The translations under genes were made by a program, and so were the position numbers. A model generated the notes under the pieces. It was not told where the DNA came from. It did not search any database and saw nothing but the letters and a program-made list of their open reading frames with translations. Shown here one piece after another: positions 55,226 to 63,631 of a DNA stretch of 64,000 nt. Numbering within the stretch: position 1 is the stretch's first letter; every line of letters starts with the position of its first letter. Source of the DNA: Burkholderiales bacterium (GTDB lineage: Bacteria > Pseudomonadota > Gammaproteobacteria > Burkholderiales > SG8-39); assembly GCA_026417035.1 (NCBI GenBank), contig JAOAEA010000004.1:48614-112613 (forward strand), read 5' to 3'.

Positions 55226-58114
55226 ATGTCCGCCGTCCCGACGCCCGCTGCCGCGAGGACCGACGTCCGGACGACGACTTGCTACATGTGCGCGTGCCGT
55301 TGCGGCATCCGCGTGCATCTTGTCGACGGCCAGGTCCGCTACATCGAGGGCAACCCGGAGCACCCGCTCAACCACGGGGTGATCTGCGCGAAGGGCTCCT
55401 CGGGGATCATGAAGCAGTACTCCCCGGCGCGGCTCACCAGACCCCTCATGCGCAAGCCCGGCGCCGAGCGCGGCGCCGGCGAGTTCGAGGAAGTGTCGTG
55501 GGAGCGCGCGTTCGAGGTGCTCAGCGAGCGCCTGGCGAAGATCCGCGCCACCGACCCGAAGAAATTCGCCCTCTTCACCGGCCGCGACCAGATGCAGGCG
55601 CTGACCGGCCTCTTCGCGCGCCAGTTCGGGACGCCCAACTACGCGGCGCACGGGGGCTTCTGCTCGGTGAACATGGCCGCCGGGATGATCTACACGATCG
55701 GCGGCTCGTTCTGGGAGTTCGGGGGCCCGGACCTCGACCGGGCGCGGCTCTTCTTCATGATCGGCACGGCCGAGGACCACCACTCGAACCCGCTCAAGAT
55801 CGCGATCTCGAAGTTCAAGCGCCGCGGCGGGCGCTTCGTGTCGGTGAACCCGGTGCGAACCGGTTACTCGGCGATCGCCGACGAATGGGTGCCGATCAAG
55901 CCGGGCACGGACGGGGCGTTCCTGCTCGCGGTGCTGCACGAGCTCGTCGGGAGCGGGCTCTACGACCGCGAGTTCCTCGTCCGCTATACCAACGCCGGCC
56001 AGCTCGTGAACGTGGACGAGGCGAGCGACGGCTTCGGCCTCCTCGTCTCCGAGCCCGGCGCAGAGGAGCCCGATCCTGCGTACCACACGCGCTGCATGTG
56101 GTGGGACCGCCATTCGAACCGGCCGGTGCCGACGCACGCGGAGGGCGCCGACCCGTACCTCTTCGGCGAGTTCCGGATGCCCGACGGCACGCGCGTGAAG
56201 CCCGCGTTCCAGCTCCTCGAGGAGCGGCTCAGGCAGTACACGCCCGAGTGGGCCGCCGGCATCACCGGCATCCCGGCGCCGACGATCCGGCGGCTCGCGC
56301 AGGAGATGGGCATCACCGCGCGCGATCAGCGCATCGAGCTGCCGATCCCCTGGACCGACTGCTGGGGCAGGGAGCACGAGTCGGTCACCGGCAACCCGGT
56401 GGCGTTCCACGCGATGCGCGGCCTCGCGGCGCACTCGAACGGCTTCCAGACCATCCGCGCGCTCGCGATCCTGATGACGCTCCTCGGCACGATCGACCGG
56501 CCGGGCGGCTTCCGCCACAAGGCGCCGTTCCCGCGCGCGATCCCGCCGGCGGCGAAGACGCCGAAGGGGCCCGAGGCGGTCAAGCCGAACACGCCGCTCG
56601 GCGGGCTCGCGCTCGGGTGGCCGGCCTCGCCCGAGGACCTCTTCATCGACGAGCACGGCGCCCCGGTGCGCATCGACAAGGCGTTCTCCTGGGAATACCC
56701 GCTCGCGGTGCACGGCCTGATGCACAGCGCGATCACCAACGCCTGGCGCGGCGACCCCTATCGCATCGACACGCTGCTCATCTTCATGGCGAACATGGCC
56801 TGGAACTCGACCATGAACACGAGCGAAGTGAGGAAGATGCTCAACGACCGCGACGAGAACGGCGAGTACCGCATCCCGTTCCTCGTCGTGTGCGACGCGT
56901 TCCACTCGGAGATGACGGCATTCGCGGACCTCGTGCTCCCGGACACGACCTACCTCGAGCGGCACGACGTGATGTCGATGCTCGACCGCCCGATCTCGGA
57001 GTACGACGGGCCGGTGGACTCGGTGCGCGTCCCGGTGGTGCCACCCACCGGCGACTGCAAGCCCTTCCAGGAGGTGCTGATCGAGCTCGCCAGCCGGCTC
57101 AAGCTCCCGGCGTTCACGCGTCCCGACGGCTCGCGCAAGTACCGCGACTACCCGGACTTCATCGTCAACTTCGAGACCGAGCCGGGATCGGGGATCGGCT
57201 TCCTCGCCGGCTGGCGTGGCAAGGGCGGCGAGCACTTCATGAAGGGCGAGCCCAACCCGCGCCAGTGGGAGATGTACGAGAAGAACAACTGCGTCTTCCA
57301 CTACCGGCTGCCGCCCTCCTACCAGTACATGCGCAACTGGAACAAGGGCTACATGGAGTGGGCGCAGCGCGTGCGCATCCGCCGCTACAGCGACCCGGTG
57401 CTGATCCACGTCTATTCGGAGGTGCTCGCGCGCTTCCGCCGCGCCGCCGAGGGCCGCGGCAGCGGCCGCCGCCCGCCCGAGCACCTGCGCGGCCGCATCG
57501 CCACCTATTTCGACCCGCTGCCCTTCTACTACGCGCCGCTCGAGGTGCAGGCGACGGACACGCGGCGCTATCCCCTCGCGGCGGTCACGCAGCGGCCGAT
57601 GGCGATGTACCACTCCTGGGACTCGCAGAACGCGTGGCTGCGCCAGATCCACACCCACAACTACCTCTTCGTGAACCCGCGCGCCGCCGCGCTCCAGGGC
57701 ATCGCCGACGGCGACTGGATCTGGGTCGAGTCGCAGTGGGGCAAGGTGCGCTGCATGTGCCGCTACAGCGAGGCGGTGGAAGAGGGCACCGTCTGGACGT
57801 GGAACGCCATCGGCAAGGCGGCCGGCGCCTGGGCGCTCGCGCCGGACGCCAACGAGTCCCGCCTCGGGTTCCTGCTCAACCACGTGATCACCGAGGAGCT
57901 GCCGGCCCCCGCCGGCGGCGGGACGGTCTCCAACTCCGACCCGGTCACCGGCCAGGCGGGCTGGTACGACGTGCGCGTGCGCATCTACAAGGCCGCGCCC
58001 GACGAGCCGCACGAGACCTGGCCGCAGTTCCCGCCGATGCGGACCTTCCCGGGGATGGCGGCGGCGCGCCGGCTCTGGCAGGCCTACGTGGCCGGCGGGG
58101 AGGCGGGCCGATGA
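55226..58114 (+). CDS. soeA: SoeA, molybdopterin subunit of cytoplasmic sulfite:quinone oxidoreductase
   Basis: A 962-residue protein of the DMSO-reductase (complex iron-sulfur molybdoenzyme) family. The N-terminal [4Fe-4S] site is Cys19-x2-Cys22-x3-Cys26-x27-Cys54. Molybdopterin-binding segments follow (FTGRDQMQALTGLFARQFG, WDSQNAWLRQIHTHN, near-terminal guanine-dinucleotide domain). There is no Tat signal, so the enzyme faces the cytoplasm, as known for SoeABC and unlike PhsA/PsrA. It oxidises sulfite directly to sulfate. ATG at 55226. Its stop overlaps soeB by 4 bases. Location between qmo and sHdr genes supports the assignment. Confidence 0.88.
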   Translation: MSAVPTPAAARTDVRTTTCYMCACRCGIRVHLVDGQVRYIEGNPEHPLNHGVICAKGSSGIMKQYSPARLTRPLMRKPGAERGAGEFEEVSWERAFEVLSERLAKIRATDPKKFALFTGRDQMQALTGLFARQFGTPNYAAHGGFCSVNMAAGMIYTIGGSFWEFGGPDLDRARLFFMIGTAEDHHSNPLKIAISKFKRRGGRFVSVNPVRTGYSAIADEWVPIKPGTDGAFLLAVLHELVGSGLYDREFLVRYTNAGQLVNVDEASDGFGLLVSEPGAEEPDPAYHTRCMWWDRHSNRPVPTHAEGADPYLFGEFRMPDGTRVKPAFQLLEERLRQYTPEWAAGITGIPAPTIRRLAQEMGITARDQRIELPIPWTDCWGREHESVTGNPVAFHAMRGLAAHSNGFQTIRALAILMTLLGTIDRPGGFRHKAPFPRAIPPAAKTPKGPEAVKPNTPLGGLALGWPASPEDLFIDEHGAPVRIDKAFSWEYPLAVHGLMHSAITNAWRGDPYRIDTLLIFMANMAWNSTMNTSEVRKMLNDRDENGEYRIPFLVVCDAFHSEMTAFADLVLPDTTYLERHDVMSMLDRPISEYDGPVDSVRVPVVPPTGDCKPFQEVLIELASRLKLPAFTRPDGSRKYRDYPDFIVNFETEPGSGIGFLAGWRGKGGEHFMKGEPNPRQWEMYEKNNCVFHYRLPPSYQYMRNWNKGYMEWAQRVRIRRYSDPVLIHVYSEVLARFRRAAEGRGSGRRPPEHLRGRIATYFDPLPFYYAPLEVQATDTRRYPLAAVTQRPMAMYHSWDSQNAWLRQIHTHNYLFVNPRAAALQGIADGDWIWVESQWGKVRCMCRYSEAVEEGTVWTWNAIGKAAGAWALAPDANESRLGFLLNHVITEELPAPAGGGTVSNSDPVTGQAGWYDVRVRIYKAAPDEPHETWPQFPPMRTFPGMAAARRLWQAYVAGGEAGR

Positions 58115-58842
58115 CCCAGCTCGCCCTGGTGATCGACCTCAACGTCTGCGTCGGCTGCCACGCCTGCGTCACGAGCTGCAAGGAGTGGAACACCTCCGGC
58201 GCCGCCGGTTATCTCTCCGACGACCGCCCCTACGACCGGGATCCGACGGGGACCTTCTTCAACCGGGTGCAGACCTTCGAGGTGGGGGAATACCCCAACA
58301 CCCAGACGGTGCACTTCCCGAAGTCCTGCCTGCACTGCGAGGACCCGCCGTGCGTGCCGGTGTGCCCCACGGGCGCGAGCTACAAGCGCGCCGAGGACGG
58401 GATCGTCCTGGTCGACTACGACAAGTGCATCGGCTGCAAGTACTGCTCGTGGGCGTGCCCCTACGGCGTGCGCGAGCTCGACGCGCACCAGAGGGTGATG
58501 AAGAAGTGCACGCTGTGCGTGGACCGGATCTACGACCGGACGCTCCCGGCCGCGGAACGCCGGCCGGCCTGCGTCATGGCCTGCCCGACGAACGCGCGGC
58601 TCTTCGGCGACATCCACGATCCGGACTCGGAGGTCTCGGCCGCGATCCGCGAGCGCGGCGGCTACCAGCTCATGCCCGAGTGGGGCACGCACCCGGCGAA
58701 CCACTACCTGCCGCGGCGGCGCACCGAGCTCGCCATCCGGCCGGAGGAGCTGCAGCGCGCCGACAACCCGCTGAAGGTGGACGGGAAGCTCCCGAAGCCC
58801 TCGGCGAAGGAACCCTCGCTCGACGACGTGACGAGCTGGTAG
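58111..58842 (+). CDS. soeB: SoeB, iron-sulfur subunit
   Basis: A 243-residue four-cluster ferredoxin of the DmsB/PsrB type: CVGCHACVTSCKEWN, CLHCEDPPCVPVCPTGAS, CIGCKYCSWACPYG and CTLCVDRI...ACVMACPTNA. It carries electrons from SoeA to SoeC. ATGA overlap with soeA and only 3 bases to soeC show a single translational unit. Confidence 0.93.
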   Translation: MTQLALVIDLNVCVGCHACVTSCKEWNTSGAAGYLSDDRPYDRDPTGTFFNRVQTFEVGEYPNTQTVHFPKSCLHCEDPPCVPVCPTGASYKRAEDGIVLVDYDKCIGCKYCSWACPYGVRELDAHQRVMKKCTLCVDRIYDRTLPAAERRPACVMACPTNARLFGDIHDPDSEVSAAIRERGGYQLMPEWGTHPANHYLPRRRTELAIRPEELQRADNPLKVDGKLPKPSAKEPSLDDVTSW

Positions 58843-58845
58843 CCG

Positions 58846-59826
58846 ATGCATCCCGCCTTTTCGGTCATCTTCCTCACCACGCTCATCGGCGCGGGGCAGG
58901 GCCTGTTCCTCGCCCTCGCGACGGTGGAACTCTACGGCGCATTCGACCTGCTGCCGGCGGCCGACGGGCGGCGGTTCTACGCGGCCGGCAGCGCGGTCGT
59001 CCTGGCGCTCCTCGCCCTCGGGCTCGTCGCCTCGATCTTCCATCTCGGCCGGCCGGAGCGCGGCTGGCGCGCGGCATCGCGCTGGCGCACGTCGTGGCTG
59101 TCGCGGGAGATCATCGCGCTGCCGGCGTTCATGGGCGCCGTGTTCCTGTACGGCGTCGTGCACTGGTTCGGCTGGCAGGCGCCGGGCGTGGCGGTCACGC
59201 AGACGCTCACGCTGACGCCGTCGATAGCCCTCGCGATCGTCGGGTCGGTGCTCGCGTTCACGCTCTTCGTGTGCACCGGGATGATCTATGCCTGCATCAA
59301 GTTCCTGCAGGAATGGGCCTCGCCGCTCACCGTCATCAACTACATCCTGCTCGGCGGTGCCTCCGGCTTCACGCTCGCCGCGGCGTTCGCGGCCGTGGCC
59401 GAGCCCGCGCAGACCGGCTTCCTCGGCGCCTGGGCGCTCATCCTGACGGTCCTCGCGCTCGTGTTCCGCGCGGCGTCGCTCGTGCGCAACGCGCGGCTCA
59501 AGCCGAAGTCCACGCTGCAGACGGCGATCGGCGTCAAGCATCCGCGGGTGGTGCAGAAGGCCCAGGGTTTCATGGGGGGCTCTTTCAACACGCGGGAGTT
59601 CTTCCACGGCAAGCCCCGCGAGCTGCTGCGGGCGGTGAAATGGGGCTTCCTCGCCGCGGCGTTCGCGATTCCCCTGGTCCTGTTGTGGATTGGCGTGCCT
59701 AGGGGCTCGGCTGGGCTGCTGCTCGCGGCCTTCCTCGTCCAGTACGCGGGGCTCCTCGCGGAGCGGTGGTTCTTCTTCGCGCAAGCGAACCATCCGCAGA
59801 ACCTCTACTACCAGGCGATCGCGTGA
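58846..59826 (+). CDS. soeC: SoeC, membrane anchor (DmsC-type)
   Basis: A 326-residue membrane protein with about eight hydrophobic helices (for example VIFLTTLIGAGQGLFLALATVELYG and AVVLALLALGLVASIFHLG) and the DmsC-like pattern LGRPERGWRA. It anchors SoeAB and passes electrons to the quinone pool. Haem ligands are not expected in this family. Confidence 0.92.
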   Translation: MHPAFSVIFLTTLIGAGQGLFLALATVELYGAFDLLPAADGRRFYAAGSAVVLALLALGLVASIFHLGRPERGWRAASRWRTSWLSREIIALPAFMGAVFLYGVVHWFGWQAPGVAVTQTLTLTPSIALAIVGSVLAFTLFVCTGMIYACIKFLQEWASPLTVINYILLGGASGFTLAAAFAAVAEPAQTGFLGAWALILTVLALVFRAASLVRNARLKPKSTLQTAIGVKHPRVVQKAQGFMGGSFNTREFFHGKPRELLRAVKWGFLAAAFAIPLVLLWIGVPRGSAGLLLAAFLVQYAGLLAERWFFFAQANHPQNLYYQAIA

Positions 59827-59923
59827 ACCCTCTTTTCAAGGCCCTGCGTTCTGATATATTAGCCAGCCCTTATATGCCGCACGCCCGCGTGGCGGCGGGC
59901 GAGACCGGGGCGGCCCGACCGGG

Positions 59924-59952
59924 TTGAACCGGCGCGCGGGAGTCGCTATAAG
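59924..59952 (+). promoter_or_regulatory. sigma-70 type promoter of the tusA-sHdr unit
   Basis: TTGAAC (59924-59929), a 17-base spacer, TATAAG (59947-59952, 5 of 6). The predicted start is near 59959, 48 bases before tusA. A second AT-rich patch with TATATT at 59855-59860 and a poor -35 is an alternative upstream promoter. The shared sulfur element is not found here. Confidence 0.6.
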
Positions 59953-60006
59953 TCCCGTGGATTCGAGCGAAACGCCCAACGGAAGCACGGAAGCGAGGAG
60001 ACGGAG

Positions 60007-60234
60007 ATGAACTTCGACAAGGAACTCGACGCGCGCGGTCTGAACTGCCCCCTGCCCATCCTGCGGGCGAAGAAGGCGCTCGCGGAGATGGCGAGCGGCC
60101 AGGTGCTGCGGATCGTCGCGACCGACCCGGGCGCGGTGAAGGACTTCCAGGCGTTCGCCAAGCAGACCGGCAACGAGCTGCTGTCCCACGCGGAGGCCGA
60201 CAAGGAGTTCACCTTCTTCATGAAGAAGAAGTGA
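60007..60234 (+). CDS. tusA: TusA-family sulfur carrier protein
   Basis: A 75-residue cytoplasmic carrier with the catalytic CPxP motif (Cys14-Pro-Leu-Pro) in LDARGLNCPLPILRAKKAL. In sulfur oxidisers TusA receives sulfane sulfur from rhodanese or DsrE proteins and delivers it to the oxidation machinery. Placement 131 bases before the sHdr genes fits this. ATG after a GAGGAGACGGAG site. No dsrE or rhodanese gene is adjacent. Confidence 0.95.
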   Translation: MNFDKELDARGLNCPLPILRAKKALAEMASGQVLRIVATDPGAVKDFQAFAKQTGNELLSHAEADKEFTFFMKKK

Positions 60235-60241
60235 GGCGGCG

Positions 60242-60263
60242 CGGCCCGCCCGGGGACGGGCCG
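60242..60263 (+). other. hairpin after tusA
   Basis: CGGCCCG, 8-base loop, CGGGCCG: a 7-pair stem right after the tusA stop codon. No T tract. It probably lets most transcription pass but could favour tusA abundance over the hdr genes. Confidence 0.4.
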
Positions 60264-60365
60264 GCGGCGAACGCGCCCGCAGCGGAACCGGGTGCCCCCC
60301 GAAGGGACCAAAGAGAATCCGCAGCGAAAGCGGTGTGAGGGAAAGACCTCAGGAGGCGAGCGTCG

Positions 60366-61049
60366 ATGGCGACCTACGCGGAAATGCGGGAGATCTACGA
60401 GGACATCACTCGCGACTTCCGCTACGAGCACGAGCTGAACGGGTGCCTGAACTGCGGTATCTGCACCGCGACCTGCCCGTCGGCGCAGTTCTACGACTAC
60501 AGCCCGCGCGAGATCGTCCAGCTCCTCTGGACCGAGAACGTCGAGCAGGTCTACGACGCGATGCAGGAGAAGATCTGGGCCTGCGCCCAGTGCATGACCT
60601 GCGCCGCGCGCTGCCCGTTCAAGAACTCCCCCGGGGGGCTGGTCGCGATCATGCGCGAGGTGGCGATCAAGCACGGCATGCAGTCGGCGAAGGACGTCCT
60701 GCGGCCGTTCGGGCGGGTGATGCTGAAGCTCATCACCACCGGCAACCAGCTCTCGCCGGACATGATCCAGCCCGACCACTTCCCGGACTGGGGCCCCAAC
60801 ATCCAGAAGGTGGAAGGCGACCTCAAGACCCTGCGGCGCGCCATCCCGATGAAGACCCTCCAGACCACTGACACCGCGTGGGAGGTGTCGCTGAAGACCT
60901 CCGTCGAGATGTACACCATCTGGGAGATGACCGGGGTGCTGAAGTCGCTCGAGACGATGGACGAGAACCTCTACGACGTCATCGAGGACTTCATCGACGA
61001 GAAGAAGGAAGAGTACGAGGACTGGCTCGAGGAACAAGAAGAAGACTGA
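60366..61049 (+). CDS. hdrC1: sHdrC1, iron-sulfur subunit of the sulfur-oxidising Hdr-like complex
   Basis: A 227-residue protein with two [4Fe-4S] motifs: CLNCGICTATCPSAQ and CAQCMTCAARCPFKN. The C terminus is very acidic (about 30 residues, EKKEEYEDWLEEQEED). First gene of the sHdr order C1-B1-A-hyp. The ATG follows an AGGAGG site. Together with HdrB1 and HdrA it is thought to oxidise sulfane sulfur bound to carrier proteins to sulfite in the cytoplasm. Confidence 0.92.
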   Translation: MATYAEMREIYEDITRDFRYEHELNGCLNCGICTATCPSAQFYDYSPREIVQLLWTENVEQVYDAMQEKIWACAQCMTCAARCPFKNSPGGLVAIMREVAIKHGMQSAKDVLRPFGRVMLKLITTGNQLSPDMIQPDHFPDWGPNIQKVEGDLKTLRRAIPMKTLQTTDTAWEVSLKTSVEMYTIWEMTGVLKSLETMDENLYDVIEDFIDEKKEEYEDWLEEQEED

Positions 61050-61109
61050 CGCGGGAACGGCGCCCGGCCGGCCGCCGGGCTCGCGGCCAAGCACCAAGGA
61101 GAGACGCAC

Positions 61110-62453
61110 ATGAGCACGACCGAACCGAAGGGCATCGCGGGGCACGGCGCCTTCTTCCAGCCGACCAACCTCTCGCCCGAGGACGCGCGCAGGGCGACCG
61201 CGTGGGTCGAGAAGGTGGTGGACAAGCGCACCGTCGACCTGGGCGAGCGCATGGACGACGTGCGCGATCACATGTGGGAGCTCGAGCGCGAGGGCGAGAT
61301 CATCGTCCACCGCATCACCGACGCGCACAGGCCGCGCATGGTGAAGACGCTCTTCGGCTGGGACAAGAAGATCCCCACCGCGCAGCTGTGGCACCACAAG
61401 TCGTGCGGCCAGTGCGGGAACATCCCCGGCTACCCGACCTCGCTCCTGTGGACGATGAACGAGCTCGGCATGAAGCCGGGCACCGACTACCTCGACGAGA
61501 CCGACCAGACCTCGTGCACCGCCTGGAACTACCACGGCTCGGGGATCGGCAACGTCGAGTCGCTCGCGGCGGTGTTCCTGAGGAACTTCCACCAGGCGTA
61601 CGTCTCGGCGAAGAAGCTCGGCCTCGACGCCGGGCACTTCTACCCGCTGGTGCACTGCGGCACCTCCTACGGCAACTACAAGGAGATCCGCAAGTACCTG
61701 GTCGAGTCGCCGGAGCTGCGCGAGCGCGTGAAGAAGATCCTCGGCAAGCTCGGGCGGCTCGTGGACGGCAAGCTCGTGATCCCCGAGGAGATCGTGCACT
61801 ACTCGGAGTGGGTGCACGTGATGCGCAACGACATCGTGTCGAAGCTGCAGAAGATCGACGTGTCGCACCTGCGCGTGACCGTGCACATGGCGTGCCACTA
61901 CTCGAAGATGGTGCACGAGGACGCGATCTACGATCCCGAGGTGATGGGCGGCAACCGCGCCGCCACCGGCACCGGCATGGCGCAGGCCCTCGGCGCGCAG
62001 GTGATCGACTACTCGACCTGGTACGACTGCTGCGGCTTCGGCTTCCGCCACATCATCAGCGAACGCGAGTTCACGCGCTCGTTCACGATCGACCGCAAGA
62101 TCAAGGTCGCGCGCGAGGAGGCGAACGCCGACCTCATGCTCGGCATCGACACCGGCTGCATCACCACCATGGACAAGAACCAGTGGATCGGCCGGGCGCA
62201 CGAGAAGAACTACTCGCTGCCGATCATGGCCGACATCCAGTTCGCGGCGCTCGCCTGCGGCGCGGACCCGTTCAAGATCGTGCAGCTGCAGTGGCACGCG
62301 AGCCCGTGCGAGGAGGTGGTCGAGAAGATGGGCATCTCCTGGGCGGAGGCGAAGCGGAAGTTCGAGGCCTACCTCGCCGAAGTGAAGGCGGGGAAGATCG
62401 AGTACCTCTACGATCCGAAGCTCGCCGACAGCATGTCGCGGGCGGCCGCGTAG
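61110..62453 (+). CDS. hdrB1: sHdrB1, CCG-domain subunit of the sulfur-oxidising Hdr-like complex
   Basis: A 447-residue protein, clearly longer than the 303-residue HdrB at 48632. The C-terminal CCG motif is complete (HMACHYSK...WYDCCGFGF...DTGCITT). The N-terminal one is altered to HHKSCGQCGN and TSCTAWNYHGSG, as expected for B1-type subunits. About 110 extra residues at the N terminus precede it. AAGGAGAG ribosome site. Probable catalytic subunit. Confidence 0.9.
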   Translation: MSTTEPKGIAGHGAFFQPTNLSPEDARRATAWVEKVVDKRTVDLGERMDDVRDHMWELEREGEIIVHRITDAHRPRMVKTLFGWDKKIPTAQLWHHKSCGQCGNIPGYPTSLLWTMNELGMKPGTDYLDETDQTSCTAWNYHGSGIGNVESLAAVFLRNFHQAYVSAKKLGLDAGHFYPLVHCGTSYGNYKEIRKYLVESPELRERVKKILGKLGRLVDGKLVIPEEIVHYSEWVHVMRNDIVSKLQKIDVSHLRVTVHMACHYSKMVHEDAIYDPEVMGGNRAATGTGMAQALGAQVIDYSTWYDCCGFGFRHIISEREFTRSFTIDRKIKVAREEANADLMLGIDTGCITTMDKNQWIGRAHEKNYSLPIMADIQFAALACGADPFKIVQLQWHASPCEEVVEKMGISWAEAKRKFEAYLAEVKAGKIEYLYDPKLADSMSRAAA

Positions 62454-62510
62454 CGTCGGCCGTGCGCCGCGCGGCCGCGCCGCGGCGACGTGCGGCGCCT
62501 GCGGGTCGTC

Positions 62511-62536
62511 CGTGCCTTCGTGACTTCGTGGTGAAT
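62511..62536. repeat. 8-base periodic repeat before hdrA
   Basis: CGTGCCTT, CGTGACTT, CGTGGTGA: three imperfect 8-base units in tandem, on the minus strand TCACCACGAAGTCACGAAG... It lies in the 102-base gap between hdrB1 and hdrA, ending 20 bases before the hdrA ATG. Confidence 0.55.
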
Positions 62537-62555
62537 CTTCTTTGGGGTGACACAC

Positions 62556-63608
62556 ATGAGTGACGCAGTCCTCGTCGTCGGCGCCGGTCCGACGGGTCTT
62601 GCCGCCGCCGCCGGGGTCGCGTCGGTCGGGCGCAAGGTGATCCTCGTCGAGAAGGAGAACGTGCTCGGCGGCGCGCCGATCCTCTCCGGCTACGCGAAGC
62701 TCGTGCCCTCGGGCGAGTGGGCGAAGGACGCGATGGGCCGCATGGTGAAGCGCGTCGCGGACTCGAAGCTCGTCACCATCCACAAGGGCACCAAGGTCAC
62801 GAAGGTCGAGGGCGGGCCCGGCAACTTCGCCTGCACGCTCGCGAACGGCCAGACAGTGAACGCCGGCGCGATCATCCTCGGCACGGGCTTCACGCACTTC
62901 GACTCGATCAACAAGCCCGAGTGGGGCTTCGGCACCTTCGAGGACGTGGTGACCACCACGCAGATGGAGCAGATGGTCGCCGCCGGCAAGATCGCCTGCC
63001 CCTCCGACGGCCGCACGCCCGAGCGCGTGGCGATCCTCCTCTGCGTCGGTTCGCGCGACCGGCAGATCGGCCGCGAGTGGTGCTCGAAGATCTGCTGCAC
63101 CGTCTCCACGAACCTGGCGATGGAGATCAAGGAGCTCTCGCCGTCCACGGATGTCTTCATCTACTACATGGACATCCGCACCTTCGGGCTCTACGAGGAC
63201 AAGTTCTACTGGAAGAGCCAGGAGGAGTTCCGCACCAAGTTCGTCAAGGCGCGCATCGCCGAGGTGACGCGCAGCCCCGACGGGCGCCTGCTCGTGAAGG
63301 GCGAGGACACGCTCGTCAAGCGTCCGATCGTGATCCCGTTCGACATCGTCGTGCACGCGATCGGCATGGACCCGAACGAGCTCAACCCGGAGATCGCGCG
63401 TGTGTTCGGCGTCGGCCTCGAGAAGCACGGCTACATCGAGCGCGGCGAGCAGTACACGAGCACGTTCTCGAGCACGCGGCCCGGCATCTACGTCGGCGGC
63501 TCCGCGCTCGGGCCCGAGGACATCGACACTTCGATTTCCCACGGCCTCGCCATGGCGATGCGCGCCGTCGGCGACCTCGCCGCGATGGGCGCGCGCGCCG
63601 CGGCCTGA
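62556..63608 (+). CDS. hdrA: sHdrA, FAD subunit of the sulfur-oxidising Hdr-like complex
   Basis: A 350-residue flavoprotein: VLVVGAGPTGLAAAAGVASVGRK for FAD, the unusual cluster site around WCSKICCTVSTN, and a C-terminal GIYVGGSALGPEDIDTS segment. It lacks the ferredoxin domains of methanogen HdrA, as is typical of the sHdr form. I chose the ATG at 62556 (GGGGTG before it); a GTG at 62547 would add three residues. Confidence 0.93.
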   Translation: MSDAVLVVGAGPTGLAAAAGVASVGRKVILVEKENVLGGAPILSGYAKLVPSGEWAKDAMGRMVKRVADSKLVTIHKGTKVTKVEGGPGNFACTLANGQTVNAGAIILGTGFTHFDSINKPEWGFGTFEDVVTTTQMEQMVAAGKIACPSDGRTPERVAILLCVGSRDRQIGREWCSKICCTVSTNLAMEIKELSPSTDVFIYYMDIRTFGLYEDKFYWKSQEEFRTKFVKARIAEVTRSPDGRLLVKGEDTLVKRPIVIPFDIVVHAIGMDPNELNPEIARVFGVGLEKHGYIERGEQYTSTFSSTRPGIYVGGSALGPEDIDTSISHGLAMAMRAVGDLAAMGARAAA

Positions 63609-63631
63609 AGGCCGCGCGCGGGGAGGGCGCG

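Noticed and set aside
55226..59826. Thiosulfate or polysulfide reductase (PhsABC/PsrABC) instead of SoeABC
   Set aside because: The large subunit has no Tat signal and the surrounding genes are all oxidative sulfur genes, so the cytoplasmic sulfite oxidase is the better fit. Phylogeny would settle it.
59827..60006. A copy of the shared sulfur element before tusA
   Set aside because: The closest match, CTTATATGCCGCACG at 59869, lacks the CGRAT core and is out of phase with the promoter.
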